From Trichomonas vaginalis G3 (Eukaryota; Parabasalia; Trichomonadida; Trichomonadidae), in the NCBI RefSeq assembly GCF_026262505.1, contig NC_067208.1, positions 19,415,962 to 19,479,961 of the forward strand: a stretch of 64,000 bases of DNA, written 5' to 3'. Below, one piece after another: positions 26,523 through 34,519 of the stretch. Made by a program: the position numbers and the translations under genes. A model generated the notes under the pieces. The model made no database searches. It was not told where the DNA came from and was given only the letters and a program-made list of their open reading frames with translations. Position 1 is the stretch's first letter. Each line of letters starts with the position of its first letter.

Positions 26523-27137
26523 ATGTCAAACACTGAGTTTGAAACAGTTAAAAAGATAGACAATGAGACCAAGGTGGTTAGAATAGGTGATTTAAACGTA
26601 AGATACTCAAAGAAATACAAAAAATATTCTTTGTCAGACATTTTAACACTATCTGAAGGAAAGAAAGCACACGACTGGGTTAAAAATGCTTCTACTCAGA
26701 AAATTTTGACAAAAAATCCTGAGCTTATGATATCGGTAAGATTCTATGGAACAAGAGCATATCTCATCGACAAAAGTCTTATACCAGTAGTTTTGTTCTG
26801 GATTGACCCAGTTGTTGGATATAATTTCATAACATATGGTTCATTCGATACGGAACGTTGCAGTGAAGGCTTACTTTACATCGTTCAGAAACCAAAGGAC
26901 TTCAATACAAAGAGATATAAGATAGGAAGAACATTTAATATAACTCAAAGATATGACAATATAGTCAATAGAGTTAAGGTTGCGTTCGTTAACGATATGA
27001 GAGCTGCTGAAACAGAACTACTTGAAAAGTTTGAGAAGATGTATGGTGCTCCCACGAAAGGTAGGGAAACGTTTGAAGTAGATGAGATAGATAAAGCTAT
27101 AAAATTATTTGACGAAGTTGCTGAAAAATACATGTAA
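26523..27137 (+). CDS. GIY-YIG (T5orf172-type) protein with KilA-N-like start (204 aa), element B
   Basis: The C-terminal half fits the T5orf172/GIY-YIG group: GLLYIVQKPKDF, YKIGRTFNITQRYD, then the AAETELLEKFEKMYG helix and FEVDEID. The N-terminal half (RYSKKYKKYSLSDILTLSEG with HDWVKNASTQKIL) resembles the short KilA-N-like DNA-binding modules fused to T5orf172 in virus proteins. Such proteins may nick DNA or bind it. Whole. The C counterpart is 60164-60778. The leader ATTTTGTATGTAAGAACAGG precedes ATG. Confidence 0.7.
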   Translation: MSNTEFETVKKIDNETKVVRIGDLNVRYSKKYKKYSLSDILTLSEGKKAHDWVKNASTQKILTKNPELMISVRFYGTRAYLIDKSLIPVVLFWIDPVVGYNFITYGSFDTERCSEGLLYIVQKPKDFNTKRYKIGRTFNITQRYDNIVNRVKVAFVNDMRAAETELLEKFEKMYGAPTKGRETFEVDEIDKAIKLFDEVAEKYM

Positions 27138-27225
27138 AGCGTTTATTTTTGGTCTTTTATACAAGATAGAAAATAACGCTAATTTTATTTTTTTTTATTT
27201 TTTTATTTTGTATGTAAAGACAGAT

Positions 27226-28140
27226 ATGTCAACAACAGAGAACACAACAACAGTTATAGTCCATGAAGCTATAAATGAAGAATACGAGTGGGTTCAGTAT
27301 AACAAACAGTTACGTCTCATTCGTTCGGTCAAAGACGATATGTACCAAATGCAAAGTATTTTGACAGCATGTTTTGCGCCAGATACCAAGCTTCCTAAAG
27401 ACTGGTTTAGGAACCAAAGCACTATTGAACTATTAAATGAAGCTGAAAATTCGACTACGGATTTTCTCGTAGTCGCAAAAACTCGAGTGGGAGAAAAACC
27501 CCAGTCGCCAAAACTCTATGAAAACAGTGAAGAACAGCGAGTGGGAGAAAAACCGCAGTCGCCAAAACTCTATGAAAATCGTGAAAAATTGCCAAATGGT
27601 TTGAGAGGTTGGTATGTACATAGACTTCTTGTAAATGCTGTTGCAATGTGGGCTTCACCTCGTTATGCTTGGTATATTTACAGACTTCTTGACGAAATTC
27701 ATAGACAAGAACGTGAAGAGATGGAAAAGAAACTTCAAGCAAAAGATGAAGTCATTGAAGCAAAAGACAAAACCATACAGAAAAGAATACCACGTTCGGT
27801 ACCAAAAGGAAAGGAAAAGAACTATAAGTATATGATTTATACTGAAGAGATGGAAAATGAAGAAGACAGAGATATGGTTATGTTGCATTTAGTCAGAAGA
27901 AACAACAAAAGCTTTTACGACCTTGCTAAGATTTACAAATCTGACAGAAATTGGTTCTATCGCGAAAACTTACCGATTTCAATGACACCGAATGAAGATG
28001 TTAAACAGATAGTTCAAGATACGTTACCTCAAACACACTATGATATGAAAGGTTGTACAATACTTACCTTCAAAGAAGATTTGCCATTGTTAAAGGAAAA
28101 AATAACAGAGTATTTCGACAACTTCAAACAAGTAGGGTAA
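27226..28140 (+). CDS. KilA-N domain protein 2 with C-terminal domain (304 aa), element B
   Basis: The start at 27226 is chosen because the leader TTTTGTATGTAAAGACAGAT precedes it and homology with C begins there. The KilA-N part has WFRNQSTIELLNEA and LRGWYVHRLLVNAVAMWASP, followed by a coiled coil (REEMEKKLQAKDEVIEAKDK) and a C-terminal domain (KYMIYTEEMENEEDRDMVML) like those linked to KilA-N in poxviruses and mimiviruses. Within the domain, residues about 75-115 consist of two in-frame copies of a palindrome-coded segment RVGEKPQSPKLYEN, absent from the C copy, which has another palindrome there. It looks whole. Confidence 0.7.
   Translation: MSTTENTTTVIVHEAINEEYEWVQYNKQLRLIRSVKDDMYQMQSILTACFAPDTKLPKDWFRNQSTIELLNEAENSTTDFLVVAKTRVGEKPQSPKLYENSEEQRVGEKPQSPKLYENREKLPNGLRGWYVHRLLVNAVAMWASPRYAWYIYRLLDEIHRQEREEMEKKLQAKDEVIEAKDKTIQKRIPRSVPKGKEKNYKYMIYTEEMENEEDRDMVMLHLVRRNNKSFYDLAKIYKSDRNWFYRENLPISMTPNEDVKQIVQDTLPQTHYDMKGCTILTFKEDLPLLKEKITEYFDNFKQVG
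27483..27562. repeat. Two in-frame hairpin-coding repeats in KilA-N2 (element B)
   Basis: Two 26-bp hairpin-like units (27483-27508 and 27537-27562; arms start CGAGTGGG and end GCAGTCGC or CCAGTCGC, loop AGAAAAA) are each followed by CAAAACTCTATGAAAA. The intergenic unit at 60903-60928 in C has the same flank, but a perfect stem GCGAGTACGT. Another hairpin (GACTACG...CGTAGTC) precedes them at about 27453-27474. Confidence 0.75.
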
Positions 28141-28143
28141 ATT

Positions 28144-28251
28144 TCAATCTTTATTTTTACGCTTGACCTTTACATTCTGCCTGAGGAAGTCTTTAACAAG
28201 CTCGTTAATTTCAATTAGATAAATTGCTTCGTCTAAGGGGTCAAGCTCCAT
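28144..28251 (-). CDS. Short DEAIYLIEINE-family protein (35 aa), element B
   Basis: A short product beginning MELDPLDEAIYLIEINELVK and ending in a basic tail. It corresponds to the first third of the 124-residue protein at 2031-2405 in A. It starts next to the array and points away from it, with the MSDVP gene pointing away on the other side, the same plan as in A and C. Whether it is a working short form or a remnant is unclear. Confidence 0.5.
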   Translation of the reverse strand: MELDPLDEAIYLIEINELVKDFLRQNVKVKRKNKD

Positions 28252-28257
28252 ACTGAG

Positions 28258-28858
28258 TCAGTACAATGTTGTACTTTTCAAGACAATATTGTACTTTTTC
28301 AAGACAATGTTGTACTTTTTCAAGACAATGTTGTACTTTTTCAAGACAATATTGTACTTTTTCAAGACAATATTGTACTTTTTCAGAACAATGTTGTACT
28401 TTTTCAGAACAATGTTGTATAAATTCAGTACAATGTCTCTCAAATTTGAGTACAGCTGTACTTTTTCAGAACAAGTCTTGAACTTTTTCAGAACAATGTT
28501 GTACTTTTTCAAGACAATGTTGTACTTTTTCAAGACAATATTGTACTTTTTCAAGACAATGTTGTACTTTTTCAAGACAATGTTGTACTTTTTCAAGACA
28601 ATATTGTACTTTTTCAGAACAATGTTGTACTTTTTCAGAACAATGTTGTATAAATTCAGTACAATGTCTCTCAAATTTGAGTACAGCTGTACTTTTTCAG
28701 AACAAGTCTTGAACTTTTTCAGAACAATGTTGTACTTTTTCAGAACAATGTTGTACTTTTTCAAGACAATGTTGTACTTTTTCAAGACAAATGTTGTACT
28801 TTTTCAAGACAATGTTGTACTTTTCAAGACAATATTATATTGTTTCAGAACAAAGACG
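28258..28858. repeat. Tandem array, 21-bp units, between divergent genes (element B)
   Basis: More than twenty units of 21 bp, type TTGTACTTTTTCAAGACAAT, fill 600 bp. A block of about 229 bp is itself duplicated: the non-standard core ATAAATTCAGTACAATGTCT occurs at 28421 and 28650, each followed by CAAATTTGAGTACAGCTGTA. The array lies where A and C have unrelated 22-bp units, between the same pair of divergent genes. Open frames here merely echo the 21-bp period. It may be a control region, iteron-like origin or recombination site; none is shown. Confidence 0.85.
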
Positions 28859-28874
28859 GTTAAGACACAAACGA

Positions 28875-29021
28875 ATGTCCGACGTTCCTCTTCCTGAATG
28901 TCTTCCAAAGCCAGAAGAACCGACAGCCCCAGCACCACAACAGACTAAGACTCAAACTCTTACATTTTTCAAGCTTGACTTTTTACAATTTGAACTTTGT
29001 TCGCGTAGATGTGAATTCTGA
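28875..29021 (+). CDS. Short MSDVP-family protein (48 aa), element B
   Basis: The product starts MSDVPLPECLPKPEEPTAPA, proline-rich, and runs into the end of the convergent ATPase gene (overlap 28969-29021). The first residues match 58873 in C and, more loosely, 1767 in A. The ACAAACGAATGTCC start context is shared too. It could be a remnant of a longer gene such as the A form. Confidence 0.45.
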   Translation: MSDVPLPECLPKPEEPTAPAPQQTKTQTLTFFKLDFLQFELCSRRCEF

Positions 29022-29844
29022 AAGAAGTATGAGGGTCTTGTATGACTTTGTACTTCTCCCATAGTTCATGTCTGTCAAACTTACCTGCCATGGACTCTTT
29101 CATAAGTTCCATGAAATCGTCTTCGGACAATCCAGGGAAAAGTACAATGTCAGTAAGTATTCTCTTTACATCCTTACTTAAACTCTTGGCTGTCTGTACA
29201 CAAATGACAACTGAAATGTTAAAGTGTCTGAGCTTCTTAAGAATTCGACACATGTCTTGTTCTCTGTTCTTTAACAAAGGATGAGAAGCAAAGTCATCTA
29301 AGATAAGAAGACATCTATGAGGGTAAGTCTTCCAATCGTACGATTGCAATTTCTTCGAAATGTATTCTATCTCTTTCTGTTTGTTTCTGAAGTGTTTCTT
29401 CTCTAATATTCTCTGCATTTCCTCATTTGGGTCTTTAAACTTCGAATTTATATACTCATTTATAGCATTGTACTTCAAAACTCTTCTTTGGTACTTCTTT
29501 ATCCAATCTAACAACTCAGAGTCTTTTATACATACTAACTTAGACTTTTTTATAATATCTTTGAACGAATTGACGGTTTGGTCGAATTGACCAGAAGTAC
29601 TACAAATGACAACTAACTCATAGAATGGGTTCTTCTCATCTAGTTCTTGTTGTTGTGCAGCCATTTTAAGATAAGTGAAAGTCTTACCCGACCCAGGTGG
29701 TGCGATTAGACCTGTTATACCATTCTGAGCAAATAAGAACTTGTCATGTATGGGTTTTATCTGAGCATTTTCTAACTTTCTCTTGTTCTTCTTCAAAACA
29801 TTCTCAAATTTCTTGTCAATGTCAGCAAACTTTTTTTCTAACAT
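28969..29844 (-). CDS. A32/FtsK-HerA-type genome-packaging ATPase (291 aa), element B
   Basis: The Walker A motif is GLIAPPGSGKTFTYL at about residues 45-59 and the Walker B-like segment is CLLILDDFASHPLL near 165, followed by the sensor region ISVVICVQTAKSLS. This is the packaging ATPase of the adenovirus/PRD1-like group, which pumps DNA into a capsid. The start is taken at 29842-29844, because the divergent gene's start at 29881 then leaves a 36-bp shared spacer, as in C. Whole-looking, and almost identical to 57905-58780. Confidence 0.85.
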   Translation of the reverse strand: MLEKKFADIDKKFENVLKKNKRKLENAQIKPIHDKFLFAQNGITGLIAPPGSGKTFTYLKMAAQQQELDEKNPFYELVVICSTSGQFDQTVNSFKDIIKKSKLVCIKDSELLDWIKKYQRRVLKYNAINEYINSKFKDPNEEMQRILEKKHFRNKQKEIEYISKKLQSYDWKTYPHRCLLILDDFASHPLLKNREQDMCRILKKLRHFNISVVICVQTAKSLSKDVKRILTDIVLFPGLSEDDFMELMKESMAGKFDRHELWEKYKVIQDPHTSFRIHIYANKVQIVKSQA

Positions 29845-29880
29845 ATTTTTAGAAAAATTAAAATTTTTATCTTTTAGAAA
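29845..29880. promoter_or_regulatory. Divergent promoter between ATPase and 29881 gene (element B)
   Basis: A 36-bp spacer of only A/T plus a few other bases, with TTTTTAGAAAAATTAAAATT and TTTTTATCTTTTAGAAA; each strand reads TTTTTA...AGAAA/TAAAAA before ATG. It is conserved in C (57869-57904). Confidence 0.55.
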
Positions 29881-30336
29881 ATGTCTAGCGATTTCGCTAT
29901 CTATATTCGAGACAAGCTTTTCGACTCTAAAACTTCTGTCGACCATAAAATCTTACATAGTGTAAACAAGAAAGGTGAATTTGTTCTAAAGTTCTGTTTC
30001 TGGGAATATGACAAGAACCATAAAACATTAGGCAGAGAAGTCTTTAAGTTTGTCAATGACAGACTTGTTGACAGAGATGACACCGATTGGAAAGCTGAAG
30101 TCCAACAAAAGTTCTTAGAATGCAAAGAAGACACATGCGCTGTTCTTGAAGATGAAATAGAAAACAGAATAGAAGAGCTATTAAAGGACAAAGAACTTTT
30201 ACATAAATATGGTTGCGCCAAATTTGACATAACTCCACCAGAGAAGAAGAAGAAGAGAGAAAAGAAAGAAAAGAAAGTAGAAGAAGAGAAGAAAGAACCT
30301 GAACCAGTTCCAGAGAAGGTGAGATATGACATGTAA
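29881..30336 (+). CDS. Hypothetical protein MSSDFAIYIRDKLF (151 aa), element B
   Basis: A whole 151-residue protein with a compact N-terminal domain (FVLKFCFWEYDKNHKTLGRE, KFVNDRLVDRDD) and a strongly charged K/E tail (KKKREKKEKKVEEEKK). The C counterpart is 57422-57868. It is divergent from the packaging ATPase and convergent with 30353. The charged tail suggests nucleic-acid or protein binding. No named family recognised. Confidence 0.6.
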   Translation: MSSDFAIYIRDKLFDSKTSVDHKILHSVNKKGEFVLKFCFWEYDKNHKTLGREVFKFVNDRLVDRDDTDWKAEVQQKFLECKEDTCAVLEDEIENRIEELLKDKELLHKYGCAKFDITPPEKKKKREKKEKKVEEEKKEPEPVPEKVRYDM

Positions 30337-30352
30337 AAATAAAAGTTTATTT

Positions 30353-30742
30353 TTAGAACATTTCTGGGTCAATGTCAATGTTCTCTTCCTCTTTAGGAGC
30401 AAACACTGGCTTAGACTCTAAAATCTTTTTACCTAATTTACCTTGAACTTCAACTATCTTAGACTCATAATATTCATAGTCGTCTGCTTTCTTTGGTTCA
30501 TAAGGTATAACAAGTTTGTATGCTTTGCCTTCTTTAAGGTTTGAGAACCTTCTGTCAAAATTTTCTTTGACTGCTAACAAACCTTCTATGTCTAAGTCTT
30601 CAAATTTCGCACCATTTTTAGTCACAATAGCAAACTTAACTGGTTCGATGTTCCAAACTTTGTCAAATGTAGACTTTTCAAAATGGTAGAAGTAAACATT
30701 CAAATAAGCGAATGGGTCTAGTTCTTCTTTGACTTCTGTCAT
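30353..30742 (-). CDS. Hypothetical protein MTEVKEELDPFAYL (129 aa), element B
   Basis: A whole 129-residue product with a predicted beta-rich N-terminal part (FYHFEKSTFDKVWNIEPVKF AIV region), a middle with KAYKLVIPYEPKKADDYEYY, and an acidic C-terminus (EEENIDIDPEMF). An acidic tail on a small beta domain next to a helicase gene is reminiscent of single-strand DNA binding proteins, but this is only an impression. The C counterpart (57016-57405) is broken. Confidence 0.5.
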   Translation of the reverse strand: MTEVKEELDPFAYLNVYFYHFEKSTFDKVWNIEPVKFAIVTKNGAKFEDLDIEGLLAVKENFDRRFSNLKEGKAYKLVIPYEPKKADDYEYYESKIVEVQGKLGKKILESKPVFAPKEEENIDIDPEMF

Positions 30743-30810
30743 GTACTTATTTACTGAAAATATTTCGTCATCTTTTCTATCGGATAAAAAAATATTTTTT
30801 TAAAATTTAC

Positions 30811-32041
30811 TCATAAAATTTTCTTTGTATATACACCATTCTGAACATCTAAAAGATTTTTGACATTTGCCAAGAATGTTCGTTTAGACGCTGTCATATA
30901 ACCATACTCTTGACAATATTGTTTATATTCATCGTACACAACGACCTTTCATCTAAACACTCAAAGTTAGTCTCATCTATAAACAGTTCATATACACTCT
31001 TGTTTGCTTCTAACAATGTTTGTCTTTCTTCGGTATGTGGAATTTGTCTTGGATTGAACTTAGAAATATCTAATGTCATGAAATATGAGAACAAGTGGTT
31101 GTAAAAGTTAGGTGTCAAAGTTTCTGCTAAGTCGTCAAAATATTCTGTATCTTGCATATGAGCTTCTGACGTTCTGACAACTACATATCTTCTGTCAGAA
31201 CTTTCTAACTTCATCGGAACAGAATTGTTTGAAACCATAATGAAGTTTGCAACATTTTCACAAACTCTTTGGTCTTTATATTTTCTTTCAACAACTCCAA
31301 CTTTGTCTGTTATAAGACTCTTCAAAGCATCTGAGTTCAAAACTTTTGTGTATCTATACTTTGAAGTTCGTTACATACTATAAGTTTCATATTCTCTATT
31401 GAAGAGTTAAATTTACCGCAGATGTTTTCTAAGTTTGTCATATTCGGATTCGAATAGCCCTCTAATAGTTTGCATAAGATATCTGTAAAGAATGTGTTCT
31501 TACCAGTTCCTTGTTTTCCAATTATAATGAGAGCAGTTTCATTTTTAGCACTTGGATATTGTAAGATGTTTGCAAACCAACATAAGATATACTCATAAAC
31601 CTTTTCGTTTCCATTGCATATAATTTCTTTGACATGGTCTAACCAAGCTTCTATAACATTTTCTTTCCATTCTACTTGTTCGTATTTATATCCAGTGAAG
31701 ATAGAATAGAAGTTTGGAGATGGTGTATAGAACTTTATACCTCGAACTGAAAAATCTTCTAACTTCGACAATAAGATATCCCAAGCATCTAACATCTTCA
31801 TGCCAACTTGTACGACTTTTATTTTCTTAAGTTTCTGTCTACATTCTTGTTCTGAAACTATTGTCGCTCTTGGTTTGTTAAAGACAACATCCCATTCTTT
31901 CATGACATAACATTCTGGGGCAGAGTCGACATAAATGACTAAACGTTTCAAATTCTCGACTGCTTTGTTATAGTCTCTAAATGGACACATATTTCTGAAT
32001 GCTTGGAAGTCATAAAAATCTGAAACATCTATTCTGTACAT
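30811..32041 (-). pseudogene. D5-like SF3 helicase, broken copy (element B)
   Basis: The Walker A motif IIIGKQGTGKNTFFTDILCK, preceded by WFANILQYPSAKNETA, and the later LIVCNELQSID and VANFIMVSNNSVPMKLESSDRRYVV regions are the pattern of D5/P4-type SF3 helicases. They unwind DNA at viral origins. The start at 32039-32041 is MYRIDVSDFYDF. The copy is broken in a few places. The C counterpart is 55722-56943. It lies between the ATPase-side small genes and the second HNH gene. Confidence 0.75.
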
Positions 32042-32080
32042 TTTTATAAAAATAAAAAAAATATTTTTTTAAAAAACGTT

Positions 32081-32665
32081 TTAAAATGGTATGCCATATA
32101 GCTTCTTGAATTTGTTAAGAAGTATATGAACGTGTTTTCCATCTGTATCTCTAGTGTTTACATAAGCATAGTCATCCTTAGTAAAATATACTTGTAATTT
32201 TCTATAGTTTACACCGGTATAAAAGTAGAAAGAGTCTTGTTCTTCGCTATAGTAGTAAAACTCAAGCGTATGCTTGCCATAGTCTGTAATTTCAATTGCT
32301 TCATCTTCTAGTTCGTCGACAAATTCGAATACAATATCTCCAAATTTGCCTCTGTTCTTATTGTTTTCAGAAAGAGTGACCCAACGTAAATTTTCAAGTC
32401 TATTGTCGTTTCTTATACGGTTTATGTGGTCTACAAGAGGTAAATTGTTAGGATTCGGTATAAAATGAGTTGCAATGACAATATGTTTAAAATAGTTTTT
32501 TCCACCCATCCTCATCATAGCATATCCGTCATTTCGCTCCCATCCGCTTAAAACTCTTTTTGTCTTTTTGTTTCTGACTTCAAATGACTCACAACAGTGA
32601 ATTTCATATTTCTCATCTAACAAACAAGTTTCCCAACGGTCTTCTCCAACAAACTCAGCGTACAT
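32081..32665 (-). CDS. HNH/NUMOD4 endonuclease-like protein, copy 2 (194 aa), element B
   Basis: Nearly identical to 22563-23147 in the same element, on the other strand: SFEVRNKKTKRVLSGWERND, THFIPNPNNLPLVDHINRIR, NDNRLENLRWVT. Whole-looking. In C the corresponding interval between the penton candidate and the helicase (55696-55721) has no such gene, so this copy was probably gained by B after the two lines split. Two HNH copies in one element suggest that the gene itself moves. Confidence 0.75.
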   Translation of the reverse strand: MYAEFVGEDRWETCLLDEKYEIHCCESFEVRNKKTKRVLSGWERNDGYAMMRMGGKNYFKHIVIATHFIPNPNNLPLVDHINRIRNDNRLENLRWVTLSENNKNRGKFGDIVFEFVDELEDEAIEITDYGKHTLEFYYYSEEQDSFYFYTGVNYRKLQVYFTKDDYAYVNTRDTDGKHVHILLNKFKKLYGIPF

Positions 32666-32712
32666 TTCAAATAAAATAAAAAAAAATATATTTTTTATTC
32701 TTGAGCTATTTT

Positions 32713-33495
32713 TTATTCTTGACTTTGTTGTTGCATTTGTTCCATTTGTTGCATTTGTTGTTGAAGTTGTTCTTGTAATACAATACTTTCACCAGTTGCA
32801 TCTTCCAATTCGAAACTTTCTGCCGTCATTGACAAATACATAGGACATAAAAGTTTTACAGGAACAAAGTTTGCGTCGACTAATGTCAACGTTATGTTTG
32901 CTAAAGTGTTTGAGTTTACTAAAGCTGAAAACTCTGCATTCGAATGAACAATAGGCAAACCAGCAGAGAAAGTATTGTTTATACGCATAAGTATCTTTTG
33001 GTCATAGTAGTTGTCGACATTCGAATAACACTTTGAACCTAAGTTTGAAACAATATATAGGTGTACTTAAAGTCAATGGAACAGACAAACCTTGTATGAC
33101 ACCTTTTCCTGTTATAGGAAACTGTTGGTAGTAAAAACCAGATATAAGTTTTTGTATTATAGCTCATATCGTTTATACTAAACTCAGTCGGACATCCAAA
33201 CATAATGAAACCTGCTCTAGTTGCAGCACATGTTACATCCGTCCTTAAAGTATTAAATAAGTCAACAAAACCTGTGTGGTGGTATATCTGAGTAAGTATC
33301 TTCAAAGAAGTATTTTTTACCATTCACAACAACAAAGTCTTCTGGTGTCAAAAGAGCAAAACAGGCTTTAGTCGTCATTGTGTTTAAAGTTAGTTTACAA
33401 TACCGTCCTTGAGGACTTTGTAAGTTTGTTGTTATAGAATTATATGACTCAGGGTTTTTAGTCGTAATAGTATAAACCACTATGTCTTCTGCCAT
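32713..33495 (-). pseudogene. Penton/minor capsid candidate, broken copy (element B)
   Basis: The product begins MAEDIVVYTITTKNPESYNS and contains QGRYCKLTLNTMTTKACFAL, a beta-rich central region and ANITLTLVDANFVPVKLLCP with a Q-rich tail (QQQMQQMEQMQQQ). The size of about 270 residues, beta-rich make-up and place next to the capsid genes suit the single-jelly-roll penton protein of Polintons. This is inference, since no unique motif is known to me. The copy is broken. The C counterpart is 54882-55695. Confidence 0.5.
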
Positions 33496-33499
33496 TTAC

Positions 33500-34081
33500 T
33501 TAGCAAGTAAATTTTAATGAAATGTTGTGGTCGTCAAATATTTTTATGACGTCTGGGAAACTATACTTTAAGTTCAACGTTTCACCTCCTTTCATAACGT
33601 ATATCTTGTCAATGACATTATATGAAACACCACAGCAACTAACGTCGGGTTCTATTTCTTTGATGTTTATATCGTCTGCCTCTGTCAAAAGTTTCAATAG
33701 TTCTTTCAAAACTTCATGAGGTGCAATGACATATGAGTTCACTTTTACAGGGTTGTGTTCGACCAAGTTTAACATTAGACCTAAAGCTTGACAAATCTTC
33801 TCCTGAGTTTTAAGTTTGTCTTTAAGTTGTTGGTAGTCGTTTCGAATATCTGCAACAGAACTTAAGTCTCTGCTAACTTCAGGGTATGTTGGTTGTTCTT
33901 TTACAGGAACTATTGTTATACCATCTTCGTCTTCGTATGGTTTCCCCACTTCAACATCTCTTTCTTTGACATTGACAACAACACTTTGACTGTTTGTTTG
34001 AGTTGGTGAATTTAACTTCACATCTGCCATCGCCATTAAACCTTTTGAAACACTTACGCTTCTATTTTTCGGAAATGACAT
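33500..34081 (-). CDS. Hypothetical protein MSFPKNRSVSVSKG (193 aa), element B
   Basis: The start at 34079-34081 is chosen because an 18-bp divergent spacer precedes it and C starts there as well. The product has an S/V-rich start, VPVKEQPTYPEVSRDLSSVA, a coiled-coil segment (IRNDYQQLKDKLKTQEKICQ) and a beta-rich C-terminus. It sits between the capsid-side gene and the penton candidate. Whole-looking. Possibly a virion assembly protein; not recognised. Confidence 0.55.
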   Translation of the reverse strand: MSFPKNRSVSVSKGLMAMADVKLNSPTQTNSQSVVVNVKERDVEVGKPYEDEDGITIVPVKEQPTYPEVSRDLSSVADIRNDYQQLKDKLKTQEKICQALGLMLNLVEHNPVKVNSYVIAPHEVLKELLKLLTEADDINIKEIEPDVSCCGVSYNVIDKIYVMKGGETLNLKYSFPDVIKIFDDHNISLKFTC

Positions 34082-34099
34082 TTTACTTAGAATAAAAAG
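34082..34099. promoter_or_regulatory. Divergent mini-promoter, 18 bp (element B)
   Basis: TTTACTTAGAATAAAAAG lies between opposite start codons; the reverse reads CTTTTTATTCTAAGTAAA. It is identical at 54038-54055 in C. Near-palindromic, as at 10174 and 18842. Confidence 0.6.
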
Positions 34100-34519
34100 A
34101 TGGACGTATTTGAGTATCTCTTCGAATTGAAGCAAAACAAAGTTTACACACACAAACAATACAAATACACTGATAGAATAGTTCTTTATACAAACAATGG
34201 AAAATGTTATAGAATAGCAGTCTTTGCTGAACCAAAATATTTTCATAAAGCAAAGAAAGTTGGTATAACTGAAATGGTGAAAGTTCTTGAAGCAGACAAA
34301 AATATAACTTCAAAACTTACAGATATTTCTAAAGGTAAGTTTTTAATACAATATTATATCAAAACTGGCGTACTGTCAATATTTGACGGAGAGAAGTCAG
34401 TTCAAGAACAACTTACTGACCTGCTGCCAAAATCTGCTCGATGGAAGCTGTCGTTATACCAATCTGAGGAGCCCCAGCAGGTTTCATCGAACGAATCTTC
34501 AAAAGAGCATCTTCCGTGA
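34100..34519 (+). CDS. Hypothetical protein MDVFEYLFELKQNK (139 aa), antisense-overlapping the capsid gene (element B)
   Basis: A whole 139-residue product rich in K, Y and T (YTHKQYKYTDRIVLYTNNGK). Its last 107 bp (34413-34519) overlap the end of the major capsid gene on the other strand. The same overlap and a nearly identical protein occur in C (53618-54037), so both frames are kept. No family recognised. Its expression pairs with 33500-34081 through the shared promoter. Confidence 0.6.
   Translation: MDVFEYLFELKQNKVYTHKQYKYTDRIVLYTNNGKCYRIAVFAEPKYFHKAKKVGITEMVKVLEADKNITSKLTDISKGKFLIQYYIKTGVLSIFDGEKSVQEQLTDLLPKSARWKLSLYQSEEPQQVSSNESSKEHLP

Noticed and set aside
28258-28785. Frame coding a KKYNIVL repeat protein
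   Set aside because: It follows the 21-bp period of the array; frames are open on both strands, as expected for any 21-bp repeat without stops.
28258-28858. CRISPR-like array
   Set aside because: Units are contiguous with no unique spacers, and the host is a eukaryote with no cas genes nearby.
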